A stretch of DNA of 64,000 nucleotides, from NCBI RefSeq assembly GCF_963422355.1, contig NC_085094.1, forward strand, positions 3,079,734 to 3,143,733, read 5' to 3'. Position numbers and translations under genes: made by a program. Shown in pieces: positions 10,695 through 22,718 of this stretch. Position 1 is the first letter of the stretch, and each line of letters opens with the position of its first letter. Below the pieces are notes generated by a model. The model was not told the origin of the DNA and made no database searches. It saw only the letters and a program-made list of their open reading frames with translations. The DNA is from Corticium candelabrum (Eukaryota > Porifera > Homoscleromorpha > Homosclerophorida > Plakinidae).

Positions 10695-12362
10695 CTAACC
10701 TTTGTAATAATGAAGATCATTAACTTGACTACAGTCTGCTCTATCCGCAGGTTTCTCCACATAGCAATGTTGTATTATTGCTAATAGTTCGGGTGCAAGA
10801 TTTCCTGGAATCTCAAGTCTTTTTTCGTCTGGAGGTTCACTCGAACTGCTGCTTCTGCTGATGATGCTGAATTCAATCTGCCGCTGTTGCTGCTGCTTGA
10901 GGCAGTTGGATAATCAAGGTCAGTAATAGAATGCCAAGGTGTCTTTCCAGTAATTAGAAACAGCAAGATAAGACCATAACTAAACACATCACTCTTGAGA
11001 CATAATTCTTTCGACTGTGGATGCAATGAGGTTTGGCTGAGCCACAATTCTGGTGCCATCCAACGAGCATGTCCGCCGTAAGTCTTTATGTTATCCTGAC
11101 TCAGAGGCAGGGATAGACCAAAATCAGCAAGTTTCACTCGATGATGAATCTGACCTTCATCCAGCTAAACAACCACAACACTTTCACAATATAAACTCAA
11201 ATTAAAAGACCAAGTTTAATTAACCAGTATGTTGTCCGGTTTTAAATCCATATGAGCTATTGGAAATGGCTTGTGTTTGTGCAGGTATAAGAGGCCACTC
11301 AAGATCTGCTTTCCAAAGTCCCACACTTCAAAATTAGAAGACTTTCCCTTTCACGATTGATGGAATTGGTAACATATCGTTGTAGTTTGCTTGAGATAAG
11401 AGGTAATGACAACCTATGGGGATTACCTCACCATTGGAATCAGTCTAGAATTCATTAGTTTGACCAAATCCTCTGAACTCTGATTGCTTAATTAATTATA
11501 ACAAGTTAAGTAGTTACTCAAATTAGATGTTTCCCTTTGATTTCCAATGTGTTTGCAACAATAGCCATTCAACTATTCGAACAGTAACCCTTTTGGAAGC
11601 TTTCACCAACATCTTACTCTGTAAATATCATAGTAAGTATTTGCTACGTACTTCAGTTCTTTGACCATCCAACCCATTGCTGCCCAAATCATAATACTTT
11701 AATCTAATTGACTTTGTGTATACAATCGCAGTGTCCAAACATGCCTCATATATATGACACATACAATATACATAAAACAATAATAATCAACATGATCATG
11801 CAAAAAAACAATATATATATAAATTTATTAATATCAACTTCAAATAACTTTTTAATACTGATATATTTAAATTAATGTATTGTGCCACAGTTAAATGATA
11901 TTGTATTACTTCAGTAGTCGACCCTCAGCGATTGACTCCTCTAATTTGACGTCATCATTCAGAAGTTTGATGGCAACCTTGCTCCCTGTGTAAGACCCTT
12001 GATACATTTTTGAGAAATGCCACTTGTCTTCAACTTTATCCATCGAGCTCAATAACCTCCGACTGAGAAACTATAAAAGACAGTTGATATCAATAAAAAA
12101 ATTTTAGTTATTTAATGTTTTGTACGAAGACTGAATTTTTGTACCTGCGCGATTTTCCAAACGTTTAGTATGTCTACCAGCTGCTCTGCTTTCGCCTCCA
12201 ACGAGGAAATCATTGGGACGTGGTCCGGTGGTGAGTTGTCGCTTGTTTTTAGCTTGCCTAGTTGCTCTTTGATTTGTGACGCATTTTCAACTGCTCTCTT
12301 GATGTCACTGAGAGTCATTGGCACTGAAAGCTCTGTAGGTCGTCACGTACGATTGAGCTCAT
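10695..12362 (-). pseudogene. Kinase pseudogene, copy B
   Basis: Minus-strand paralogue of kinase A. Visible parts, 5' to 3': exon 1 (12362 down to about 12145), frameshifted near 12333; exon 2 (about 12074-11917) with deletions; a truncated third exon (around 11475-11230) lacking its start, with an in-frame stop after FRGFGQTNEF; then the C-lobe (about 11165-10695) with KLADFGLSL (DFG), ARWMAPELW (APE) and KSDVFSYGLILL, ending in EKPADRADCSQ. The HRD loop is HMDLKPDN. A one-base frame break just after INRERE is shared with copy C. Decay is clear, while the facing CARD gene B is intact. Confidence 0.8.
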
Positions 12363-13115
12363 GATTAATTGCCTTGCTTAGCCAGACCGTTTGAAGGTGC
12401 GCGGTATGTGTGATTGCCCGGTTGTTGGTTAGGTAATTATTGAAAGTAGCAAATTTCTAATTATCTATTTGTGAGTTCATATTTGCTAAAAAAGAAAATG
12501 TGTTACTGCAATGTGATAATTGCAATGGTTTAATTAAATTACACAATTAAATTAAATAAGCATTTAGACTGTTGTGATTGTGATAAAATAATATCTAGTT
12601 AATTCAGTTAATGGTAGTCTAACTATTGTATTGCTCTTCATGTAGATGTTTTTTGCTATAGTTTGAGTTTGTTCGCTGCTGATTTTGGTTATCTAAGATA
12701 GTAAGTATGGACCAGTCCTTTAGTTTGGAGATGTCAACCATTTTGATGTGACTACACATTTATATCTACTGTAGTTGCCTAGCAAATCTGTGTTTTGTTA
12801 ATATTTTTAAAATTGTAATATATTATTGTTATTAATGTGTAATTGTGTAAGATAGCAGCAAGAGTTGATTCGCAGCACACATATAAATAGCCCTATTAAT
12901 TAATATGACGACAAAATGCATGCTCGCCTACGTAATTATTATCGGTATCGCGTAGCGAAAAGGGGAGGGGCTGCGTTAGAAAACGCGAGGCCAGTAGACG
13001 CCGTTTTGTAAGTTGAGTACATTTGTTTACCAGCTAGTTTTACGAATTACGTGAGTTCTATTTTATTTCGCTGTTTACCATCGAGTCAATTTTTCTGTTT
13101 GCTCAGTACCTTATC
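12363..13115. promoter_or_regulatory. Shared intergenic promoter region, copy B
   Basis: Divergent region between kinase pseudogene B and CARD gene B. A TATA-like ATATAAATAG lies near 12891-12900. The downstream blocks (around 12905-12990 and 13010-13115) match copies A and C. No MITE is present here, so this is close to the ancestral spacing. Confidence 0.55.
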
Positions 13116-14055
13116 ATGGCCAGGAGTATAGCGGCATTAGCAGAGGAACAAGAAAACGACGTCAATAATGACGCCAGTCCGTGGCCTCCTAGAGACCACG
13201 AAGTGTTTGCAATACTACTAGAAAAGATGAGACCCCTGCGCATACTAGACAAGCTGTACAACGAGGGATTGATCACGAGAGACGAGTGGATAGAATTGAA
13301 AGCTCTCCACACTGATAGAGAGAAGATTGAAAAACTTCTTGGTGCCATACTACCAAGAAAAACGCTACCACGAGACGTATTTTGCAGGCTGTGTACCATA
13401 CTGGAGGGCACGGCTGGTCAGGAAGAGGTGGCCAACATACTGCTTGGATACGCCAACATGTCCTGTCCCTGTCCATCACCCCGACAGATTAAGTCAGTGA
13501 AAGTATATATTCATCGTACAGACGAGAATCTTGCACGTCAAGTACAAAATCATGTTGTCCCGGTGTTTGGCCGAATGCTTGGAATTTTGAAGAAAAACGT
13601 AAATGTCTTTCCATTTGATCAAGCACCTAGGCAACCAGCTGTAACAAGCAATACCAGCTTATCTCTCGTACTTACAAAGAGTTTGACTGTAGAAGTATGG
13701 TTGAAAGGTGTCCAAGAATGGGAGTTCAGGGAACATTCAATAGTGAGGGAACTCTTTATTGATATAATCGCTAGAAAGTTTCAAATACCGCGCTCTACTG
13801 TGAAGCTAGACGTTTCTTACATAGAGAGTGTGTGTATCAGCCTTTGCCTTCCACTGCAGAATGCTGGGTTACAGTTGTTAGGGATGTACTGTGATCGCTG
13901 TGAGCAAATCAAACTTATTTGGGAATTTGAGAAGAAACTACCACAATTGACTCAAGTTGATATTTATATTGGAGGACTTCCAGTCTGGTCTTTACCTTTG
14001 TCTTCGTCACTTGATGGTGATCTAGACTTGCGGGTGAGACTCAGTTTCACATGGC

Positions 14056-14138
<83 letters not shown>

Positions 14139-15933
14139 ATGAGCTTGTTTTGGTTTTACGTAGGGACAGTTGGCAAAGCTGGTCAGGTTTAATTGTGTGT
14201 TACCCAGTCTGCTGATGGATCAGATGTACCACAGTGGGGTCATTACAGTCAGTCAGTATCTTGAATACAACAGTTGTGAAGAGAGCAGAAGTGAATCAAA
14301 AAAAGCAATTGATTTTATACATAGATGTGACAAACGGTGTCTTGAATCTCTTTGTAAGATCATTCGAACAAGTGAGAGTCACCGCCTTGCAGATGAGATA
14401 TTAAGCTTGTCCTCTACGAGCGAGGAAGCATCGGTGTCGTCTTTTCAGGAATCACTTAGCAGTCCACGAGAGTTCAGTTTACCTTTCTCTGGTTTCTACC
14501 AACACTCTGTTCAAATTTACATTGATGAACAGTGTCAAAGTGTTGTTAGAGTGTACCGTAAAAACTTGTTGGATTTGTTTGAAGTAAAGTTTGGTATTCA
14601 AAAAGAGCAGTGGAAAGTGGATAGAAATATGAGCTCTTTAATACAGAGCGGTCAAGGCGTGCACGGAAGCGAAACTACAATAGTTTTGGTTTGTCAGAGT
14701 TACAAAAGAATCGCAATTGAAATGGAACACTCTTCCTATGACAACACGTCTGCGCAAGTCAAAGCAAAAGCTTTAAAAATGGTGTTGAGTACAACGCTAG
14801 ATACGTCTTCTGACTCTGTGAAGATATGCGATGCTTTCGAGGGGTCCACAACGTGGATATCTATTTCATTACCTCTTGAATTTGTTTTTAAGTTGATGAC
14901 CAGTGTCCTTGATGTCTTTCAGTCAAAGGCATTAGACAGAAACCTGTCGCTCTTTCTTCCAAAATCAACATCTGCCCGCATGCACGTTGGAGGGCTGCCA
15001 TCCTTGTCACTGCGTCCTATCCGTCATCTAGGTGGTGACTGGTCTAATACCGGGGCAGCCATCGCCATACCCGGATGTGTGAGGCACATGCTTGTGTGCA
15101 GATCATCAGGTGCATGTCTCGTCAATATTGAATCTAATGAAGTGGAGGAAGCGGTGGGAGACAATTTGGATGTTCTAAGGGATTGTACGGCTCTGGTCAG
15201 TGTTGGAGACAAGATGTACGCATTTGCAAGTAGATTATACGAAGTGACGTACAAACCTCTCTATTCCTCATTTCAATGCATACAACTAGGAGACGAAGAT
15301 TGGAGTGGGACACGCGCCGCTTGTCGATATGAAAACGCTATTCTTGCTGTTCGGACAAGAAAACTGATATTTGGTTTACTACCCCGCAATGATTTTTATT
15401 ACGTTGATGTCAATACGAGAGCATCCCAGGTTTTACCAGCACTCAAACAACCTTGGCGTCGAGCCAGAGCTCTTGTCAATATAGTAGACAACAGAGGTAA
15501 AGAACACATAATTGCTATATGTGGTTCCTTGTGGAAGATGGACATCAAGGTGCAAAGCGGGGTCGTCACGGACATCTCTAGTACGAAACCCACAGTTCGC
15601 ATTGCATCAGCTATGCCACGACCGGTATTAAACTCATCACTTGTAGATTCTTTTCTATCTGTGGTTGAAGCTGGCGTCAATCTGTTTAACGTTTTTCCTG
15701 GTCTTGCATGGCAAGGTACACGATCAGCAGCTGTTCACAAAAATATGCTTTATGTTGCGACTGGCAAGGATTATTTACCAGGAAACGCAGACGGTCTTTT
15801 CCGAGTCGATCCGTTTTCTGGGAAATATTCGACGGTCTATAGACGCTGGCACACTATTCGGACGGTTGTGGATGTGAACAGATATCTAGTGATATTTACC
15901 ACTAATAAACTCTATGTAGTAGATGTAGACTAA
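13116..15933 (+). CDS. CARD-like / propeller-like receptor, copy B
   Basis: Join 13116-14033 and 14164-15933, 895 residues, same exon lengths (918 and 1770 bp) as copy A. The donor (gtgaga) and acceptor (acgtag) are identical to A; the intron holds (TG)n. Layout is as in A: CARD-like, alpha/beta module, CARD-like, alpha/beta module, propeller-like end. Exon 1 differs from A at many residues in the first CARD-like domain and in the module (for example VEDYVVPMF against VQNHVVPVF). Exon 2 shows no difference from A that I can find from the splice site to about 15310. It then carries about 24 amino-acid replacements against about three silent changes. A Kolobok transposon sits 100 bp past the stop. 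No frame damage is seen, so it is probably functional. Confidence 0.8.
14057..14136. repeat. (TG)n in intron of copy B
   Basis: TG run occupying most of the 130-bp intron that separates the two CARD/module halves. Confidence 0.95.
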
Positions 15934-16464
15934 CGTCTTTTTACTTGTGTGAATGTGATTGTTGTTAATTTGCCCAAGTACTAGTGTTACGTTTTGTTTA
16001 AATTAATTAGAAAGCAGTACTCTAAAAATTTTAAAGGAGAGCTATCACCAAAATCAAAAATCTCTCAGATGATAGCTATCACTTCATAACACAACCCCTA
16101 GCAACCGTTTACTGCAGACTTCTACCATAACAGAGAAATAAAGCATTAAAATGTCATGTGTGGGCGTGGTTGGTACCCGTATGTTTCTTCCAGCGAAATC
16201 ATTGCTGGTTAGCCAGGAAGACCGATACCTGTGCACTTTTCAAGGTAAGGATTGTGAGACATATCGTAGCAAACTGTGATTTATTGACTAAAGCAAACTG
16301 GGAACCCAAACTTAACGTGATGTGTTTCTTTTCTATTGTTTGTCTAGTACACTTGTGAAACTTAGTTAGGGTAGTTCTGGTTCCTTTGCTTGGCGGTACG
16401 CCTGTTTTGAACTGAAAATGACTGCGATTTCTCAGTCGCTTAGTCTCTGCTTTGGAAGTTTGTC

Positions 16465-17177
16465 ATGTGGATGAGACGCTACACATGCGGTATGCCTGGG
16501 GCACTGGCACTCTTCCAATTAGTCGGCACCCCACTCAGCACTGTTTTCATAGTTGTGGTCATGGCAAAGAGTGCAGGTTCTTCATTTGAGCAGATATTGT
16601 CATACTTATACCAACCTGAGGTAGACTCAGACGAGCTTGAAACTCTGAGTGGAGAAGATGATAGTGCATTAGAGGCCGAACATCTAGAGGAACCGAATCA
16701 GGGCCGTCTTGGCAACACCGACTGGTGTTCATGTGGACATTGCAATGGAATGAGTGCCGTCAAGGAGGGCCTTTGTTGTCAAGAGATGATTGATTTGAGA
16801 CATAAACTAGAGCAGGAGCAACAGACACTGGATTGTATCACTGAGAATTCAGCCTTCTACAGGGTTGTCTTGGAGCATGAAGTTCTTAGTGCAGCCTTAG
16901 TGGCAAACATAGATAGGTTGAGAGAACCCTTGGAGGAACCTTTGCCTACTTCGTATGATTAATTTTATGAACAAGGCTGCACATTTACTGACTGCATTTG
17001 GGTTTTTGCAGGGTACTGCGCTTGGCTGCTTACCGGCAGTTACATGCTGGGCCATTTTACATGCTGGGTGCATGACCATTTAAGTCGAGCTGTGAGGAAG
17101 GTTATATCAGCTTGTGTGGTTTCCTTGATTCCAAGAACATTTCCAGACATTTCCAGAGCCCTCAGGCGTGTACATGC
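16465..17177 (+). pseudogene. P2X7-cytoplasmic-tail-like zinc protein of the Kolobok
   Basis: The first exon (to about 16949) has an acidic stretch (residues about 50-75), then WCSCGHCNGM and GLCCQEM, followed by FYRVVLEHEVL. This is the cysteine-rich pattern of the P2X7 receptor intracellular domain. A short intron (gtatga ... tttgcag, about 16950-17010) joins in frame to LRLAAYRQLHAG. A frame break follows, then RKVISACVVSLIPRTFPD (17095-17150), the RR-V-I-P-S-C-x-W motif of the same domain. No channel-forming part is present, so it is the zinc-binding tail domain alone, as commonly carried by transposons. It runs against the transposase gene in a convergent arrangement. Confidence 0.7.
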
Positions 17178-17689
17178 ACTGGCTATGAGGAAGCTGATGG
17201 TGCATTGCCATTTTGAGTTTTGCATGCAATGTGTGTTTACCTAGAGATTGCAATGATGGTTGTACGTTTCTTCTGTAAATTTTATTTACTGCCTGCCTAT
17301 AGGTGATTGCACGTGCCCCTTTAGAGGATGCTTTGACAATGTAGAGATTGGTATCATTAGGTAAATGACTTGTAGTATACTAGTCAACTAAGTTTGACGT
17401 GTCATGCTTGTCTTATGCTGCTTGAATACTTGACTTTTATCTGGTTTTTCTACTCTTGCAATATTATCAGGAAGTTCCACATCTGCTTTGCTTGACTTTC
17501 TTACTTTGAGTGGTTCGTTTTCTGATCGTCTAAGGCTTACTGCATCTTACATCAAATCATGGATATAAACTATATTGTTTTTTCTCATATATTGGTTTAA
17601 CAACCCATTCTTTCTTAGATTTGGGATGCACCAGTTTGAATCGTTGCTCTCCTTTCTTATTAGTAGCCAGCATTCTTTGGAGGTTCATG

Positions 17690-19663
17690 TTTTGGTCCAG
17701 TGCTGCCAGCTGCAGTCTTGCTGCCATGCCCTTGTAACTGAAATGTTCTCGTTTTTAGCAATATTTTGTCAGCATAACATGATATGCTTCTAGGTTCCCT
17801 GTATGGCAAAACAGGGTTAGGTGGCCAATGTCATTCAGCAGTTTCTTATCTAGCACAGCTTCCTTCAATGCCTGATGTGCTTGTGACCCTCCTTTAACCA
17901 TTGTTTCCTTCGTCTTTCTGTAGCACTGAGAACAGGATGTGCACATTGATGGAATTTGTAGTTTCCTGTCCAGCATGGATATTTGCAGTGTGATGTATGA
18001 TGGGGGTCCACTTCTCACGCAACAAGCTTACATCTTGGTTGCATGTGGCTGCACTCCACCATAGATGGTTTGTCACTGAGTGAATTCACTTAAATAGAGA
18101 ACTACATGATTTCTTTGCAGCCTTTTTGCCAACTTTTTTGCAATGTTTTTTTGCCATGTGCCATACATCATACTGATGTTGGATGTTGGGATGCTTTGTT
18201 TTCATAAAGTTTTTTTTATTTGTGGATGTCTGTCGGTAGCCAAGATGTTGATGTGGAGTCCATTGTCACTAATTTTTGCAAGCATCTTTGGAGACCAGCC
18301 TTTTCTATTGCATGTGAACTTGGAACTTCAGAGCATTGAACAAGTTGGAAATTAATAACAACTCCTGATTTCTCTTCCATGACTGTGTATGAACCATACT
18401 TGGCAGAAAAGCCGGGGTTATCACAACGTCCGTCTCCAGACACTCTCAGAGAATTTCCTTCCATCACTGCAAATACTGTTTCTTGATGAATTCTCCAAAG
18501 CCTCGGCAACAACGGAGAATAAAAAGGCATCTTGAATTCGATAAAACTCAGAACGTGATAAAATTTGCAAGTTGAGGAGTTCAGAAAGATAACAAATTTT
18601 TTCATAAAACTGCCAGAAAATAATATTGACGCTGACATAAGAAGATTGCCAGAAGCCATGCCTCTTATACCTGTTTGTGAAACCCATTTGAAGGTGTGGT
18701 CTAGCTGCGCAACACTCAGTAATGACGGAAAGGCAGCTGCCAACAACAAACTTGCGTGTGTTCAAAATTGCCTTGCAACATGTAGGACAACGTCGAATTA
18801 CCTGATCAAGGCAGCTTTCAAAAACAAAAATCTTTTTTTCATGGGTGGTTGAGTGGTTGCTACTTGATGTGTCCAGTGAGGCAGCAGTTGATTCATCATT
18901 TGTTACTTCCTCTTCCTCAAGTGATGGATGATATTCAGACATAAGAAAGATGACTTGGATTACAGAGATGTCTTCAAATGAAGACATGGTAGCAGCAGCA
19001 GCACCAGCAGCACCAATGGGATTGGACTCTCTTATGGAATAATTGAGTTCACCTACTGACTCGCAGATGTCATCATAGTCATATTGTGTCCAAGCATCTG
19101 CAGTTTGAGGGACAGCTTGGATGGCAATGTGGAATGTGGTAGAAAGTGATCAGCATGTAGATGTATAACTGGCCTCTGATGGAACTTCTATGTGGGAATG
19201 ATGGTTGTCATGTTCAATTAAGCTGGTGTTTGTACTACAATTCCCAATAGAATCAGTTGGTTTGGTTTGTTGTTGATCTGTCATTGTCTGTTTAGATGTC
19301 TGACAGATCAGGAATGTTGTTAATAGGAAAGGTGGTACTTGTAGCAATAAGAGTTGTTTATCTCTAATTGTGTCCCAGCTCTCCGGTAGCATTTTGTTGA
19401 GTGTCTCTTGCTTAGATTCAGAGGCAGAGCATATCGCCTAGCTTTCTATAAGTGCCTTTCAAGTGTGAAGACCAAGAATCACGTGGGAAATGGTCTGAAC
19501 ATACGCGAGAAGTCTTCTTGATATCAGTCTCACCTAGGCCAAGTCTACTTTGCCATTTCCTTGAAAGATTCCTGTTTCCAACAGGAAATCTGTAAAGAGA
19601 GGGAACCTCCCGCTTGGTTTTTCGTAAACTATGCACTTCAATACCATAACAACTACACCTCAA
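17690..19663 (-). pseudogene. Kolobok transposase with THAP domain (broken)
   Basis: Read from 19663 downward. A THAP zinc finger comes first (19663 to about 19440: CSCYGIEVH, then SRKWQSRLGL, then VCSDHFPRD). An acidic linker follows. Then come core pieces in shifting frames: FESCLDQVIRRCPTCC, MASGNLLMSASILFSGS, SGDGRCDNPGFSAKYGSYTV, LPTDIHK; and finally KGGSQAHQALKEAV, HTGNLEAYHVMLTKYC and FSYKGMAARLQLAALD. The order and spacing match the Kolobok transposase family. Several frameshifts and a stop directly after MLTKYC break it. Position just inside the TIRs supports it as the element's own gene. Confidence 0.85.
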
Positions 19664-20981
19664 CTACTAGCAGCTCTTTGTTTATGTTGTATACGCCCAC
19701 ACATGCTGTATACGCCCACACATGCCCGCTAGTAAAATTGTCAGTACATGTACAGTGGGAGTGAGTATGATTGCTGTACATCGTTGAATAGAGGAGATCT
19801 ATCTATGATCTAGATAAAGCATCGTTGTTAGGTTAGTAAATTAGCGTACCTAGAGTACCACGCAAGTGGCGACTGTGTTGGTACAACACGGAGCCTCAAA
19901 AGGAGCCTCTTTTAAAGTTAGTTCATAGATCATGTCTCGCTGCATTTTGGGTGCATTAGGAACACTTGGCACAGTTAAACCTAAAGTATTTACTTCCAAA
20001 CGAGGACACAGAGACCGAATACGCGTAATACGGGGAATCATCTGAACAACTTGTGGCCCATTCTCTGCTTCTGTAGATGGCTGGACCGTAAGCTTTATGC
20101 AGAAAGATATTGGGCCTTGTATCTTTCTTTCAGCAAGTTTTAGTATTTGGTGAGAGTTCTCCTATAATTTATACAAATGACAAACCATTACTACCTGAAT
20201 GAATGGCAATCTCATTGCAATCAATGTAGAAATATAATACTGACTAGCCCTCACCCGCCCTAAGGCGTTAGGAATTGCGCTAACACCAAAGATAGCAGCT
20301 ACCTATAAGCAATCGAAGAAAACCTAATAATTTACTTTCGCCAGTCGTCCAATATTTAGCAAGTACAGCAGCCCCCATCTCACAATCTCACTGTAGGGCA
20401 GGTCCACGTGTTACTCTAGAGACAAAATCTACACACATGCGCACTGTAACAAGATATCTTGACATCACTAGAGTGACGTCATACTAGTAGTTGTATTCTA
20501 CCAGTTCGTAAGCCGGACACAGTTGTTGGCGCGTAGTCTTGTTCAGTTGTGTTACAGTAGCCTCGTACCAGACCCTCTCGCGCGTCGTGCCCGGTTCCCG
20601 TATAACACGAAAACGCTGGAGAGGGTCTGGGTTCATACCGCCTACCGTTTATGCTGTTAGATGATCATCTTAGCTCGTATGTCACAAAGCCTCGGGCTAC
20701 TAACACGATTAGTGTAAGTGCTATTCTCATGTGTCACACAGAAAGTCTCTTGGACGTGGACGCGTTTCTCCTGCGATCGCCAATATATCTCTTACGTTGA
20801 ACAACCTGCAGGATGTTTTCAGAAGACGTACAAGACACGGTAAGCTGGGAGGTGGGAACCCTTTGGGTAGGCTGTTTCGTAATGGTAGAATCTTTTTATT
20901 AGTACCAGAGTGGTAGGTCTCAGACATAGCATAGGGTACTTGATCCGCACAGCTGTGCGCAGACTCTTCACAAAGCGCGGA

Positions 20982-22718
20982 ATGGCTTCTGAAAGCGCGA
21001 ATTTTGAACTCGGTCTGAAATCTGTTCTTTCCGACGTATTTGGACACCATAGTTTTCGTGAAGGTCAGCTTGAGGCCTCCAAGGCGATTCTTTCGAACAA
21101 GGATGTGTTTGTTCGACTGAAGACTTCGGGCGGCAAATCTTTGTGCTACCTACTGCCTGCCCTTCTCTTGAACGGAGTGTGTGTGATCATTAGCCCGCTG
21201 ATATCATTGATGCATGATCAGGTAGGTGTAGTTGCTTGAAGCAGCCAGTTTGCTTTAGTTATTAGCCTCCTGATGATTCAAGGTCGCCAAACTGGTAAGA
21301 AAGGGAGTGTCTGTCACACGAATTGAGTCCTTGTCAGACGAGAAACTGTTGAAAGACATTTCTTCCAGCAAGTACAAACTAAGTGAGTAGTATTGGACAA
21401 TCTTTTGGTCAGGCAATGGTGGGTAACAGTGGTTTGTCTAGTTTATACGTCTCCAGAAGCGATCACATCAAGTTTTTGGCGAAACGCATTGTCTAGGCAA
21501 TTGAAGACAGCAATCTCCTTCATTGCTATTGATGAAGTACATCTGATCGAAGAGTGGGGGTCTACATTTAGACCTTCTTACAAGGAACTAAGTTTTATTC
21601 GTTCTTGCCTGCCTACTGTCCCTATTATGGCTCTCTCAGCAACAGCTCCACTTTTCCTTATTACTTCTGTAACCCAACATCTGAATATGCCTGACTATGT
21701 TCTAGTATCTGGATCTCTAAATCGTCCAAACTTATATTTTTCTTTGGATTCATCCACCTCTATTTCGTCAGTCTTCCACTTGTTAGCTTCTATGTTGTCC
21801 TCTGTAAAGTATTCTAAAGATATTCCAAAAACTCTTATATTTTGCAGATCAAAGGATGTTTTGTATAAAGTGTATATTCATCTTGTGTACAGCTGCAGTA
21901 GTATAACCAGGGGTACAGTAGGACAATACCATGCCACAATGACACTTGAGGGGCGATCTCAACACTATGGAGAATTCAAGTGTGGCAAGCAGCGAGTCAT
22001 GGTAGCTACTAGTGCGTTTGGCCTTGGCGTGGACATTGATGACATCAGTGAAGTTATTCTATTCGGTTTGCCAGACAGTGGATCTGAGCTTGTGCAGCTT
22101 GCTGGACGTGGAGGGAGAGATCCACTAAGGTTGTGCCTTGTTCGGTTTGTGGCACACTCTCAGGACCGTAGGCTGTTAGTGTGCAACAACGAAATTGTGA
22201 CTCTTGCCTCAAATAAGGTCTGTTTGAGAAGAGTTCTTGTTTACAAGATTTTGCAGTCAGATGAGCCATTACCTGATAGTGATTTGTGCTGTTCCTTCTG
22301 CAATGCATCTGATGAGCGACCTCATATTTTTCAGCCAGAGGTGGATTGCACCTTACCACTTCCTCCTATTCCATGCAGATCTGCACCGTTGAGATCACGT
22401 CGTGTTGTTGCTGGTCAGAGAGGTGCTTTGAGGAAAGCACTACTTGAACTTAGAAGGACGGCAGGTGGCACAAGATACAGAATGAGAGGACTAGATGGGG
22501 TCTTATCCATGTTAGTGATTGATAAACTAGTAAAACAATGTAATAAGATTCGATCAGAAAATGATGTTAGGTCACTAGGAGTTGTAAGGGACTTCAGTTT
22601 AGCAGTTTTTAAGTTAATTGAGTTTCACATTCCTTGCACTATAGCCAATATTAGTAGTGATGGTACAAGGAGCACTTCAGCTTGTAGACATGTTTTAGGA
22701 GAGATTACAAATCACTAG
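20982..22718 (+). CDS. RecQ-like superfamily 2 DNA helicase of the TIR element
   Basis: Join 20982-21221, 21283-21382, 21442-22718; 538 residues; all introns GT-AG and in frame. The start ATG at 20982 opens MASESANFELG. RecQ motifs in order: FREGQLEA (motif 0, about 26), SGGKSLCYLLPALL (Walker A), VIISPLISLMHDQVAKL (Ia), IYTSPEAI (Ib), IAIDEVHLIEEWG (II, DEVH in place of DEAH), ALSATAP (III), IFCRS (IV), VMVATSAFGLGVDI (V), QLAGRGGRD (VI, normally Q-x-G-R-A-G-R-D). A reduced zinc patch (CCSFC) follows; no HRDC domain. Expected activity is ATP-driven 3'-5' DNA unwinding, probably serving transposition. No frame damage seen, so it may be recent. Confidence 0.85.

Larger units (their letters stand above)
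16035..20163. mobile_element. Kolobok DNA transposon (decayed, two genes)
   Basis: Ends are imperfect inverted repeats: aggagagctatcaccaaa at the left, and the complement of aggagaactctcaccaaa at the right. The left target is TTAA (16031-16034), the right ATAA (20164-20167), consistent with the TTAA preference of Kolobok after one mutation. The flanks rejoin in the 3' flank shared with copy A, which lacks the insertion. It encodes a THAP/Kolobok transposase on the minus strand and a P2X7-tail-like protein on the plus strand. Confidence 0.85.

Noticed and set aside
3059-15933. Copies A and B as two haplotypes wrongly joined
   Set aside because: They differ in private insertions (MITE, hAT, Kolobok, intron TGG) and have unique sequence between them; true duplication is simpler, though read depth would settle it.
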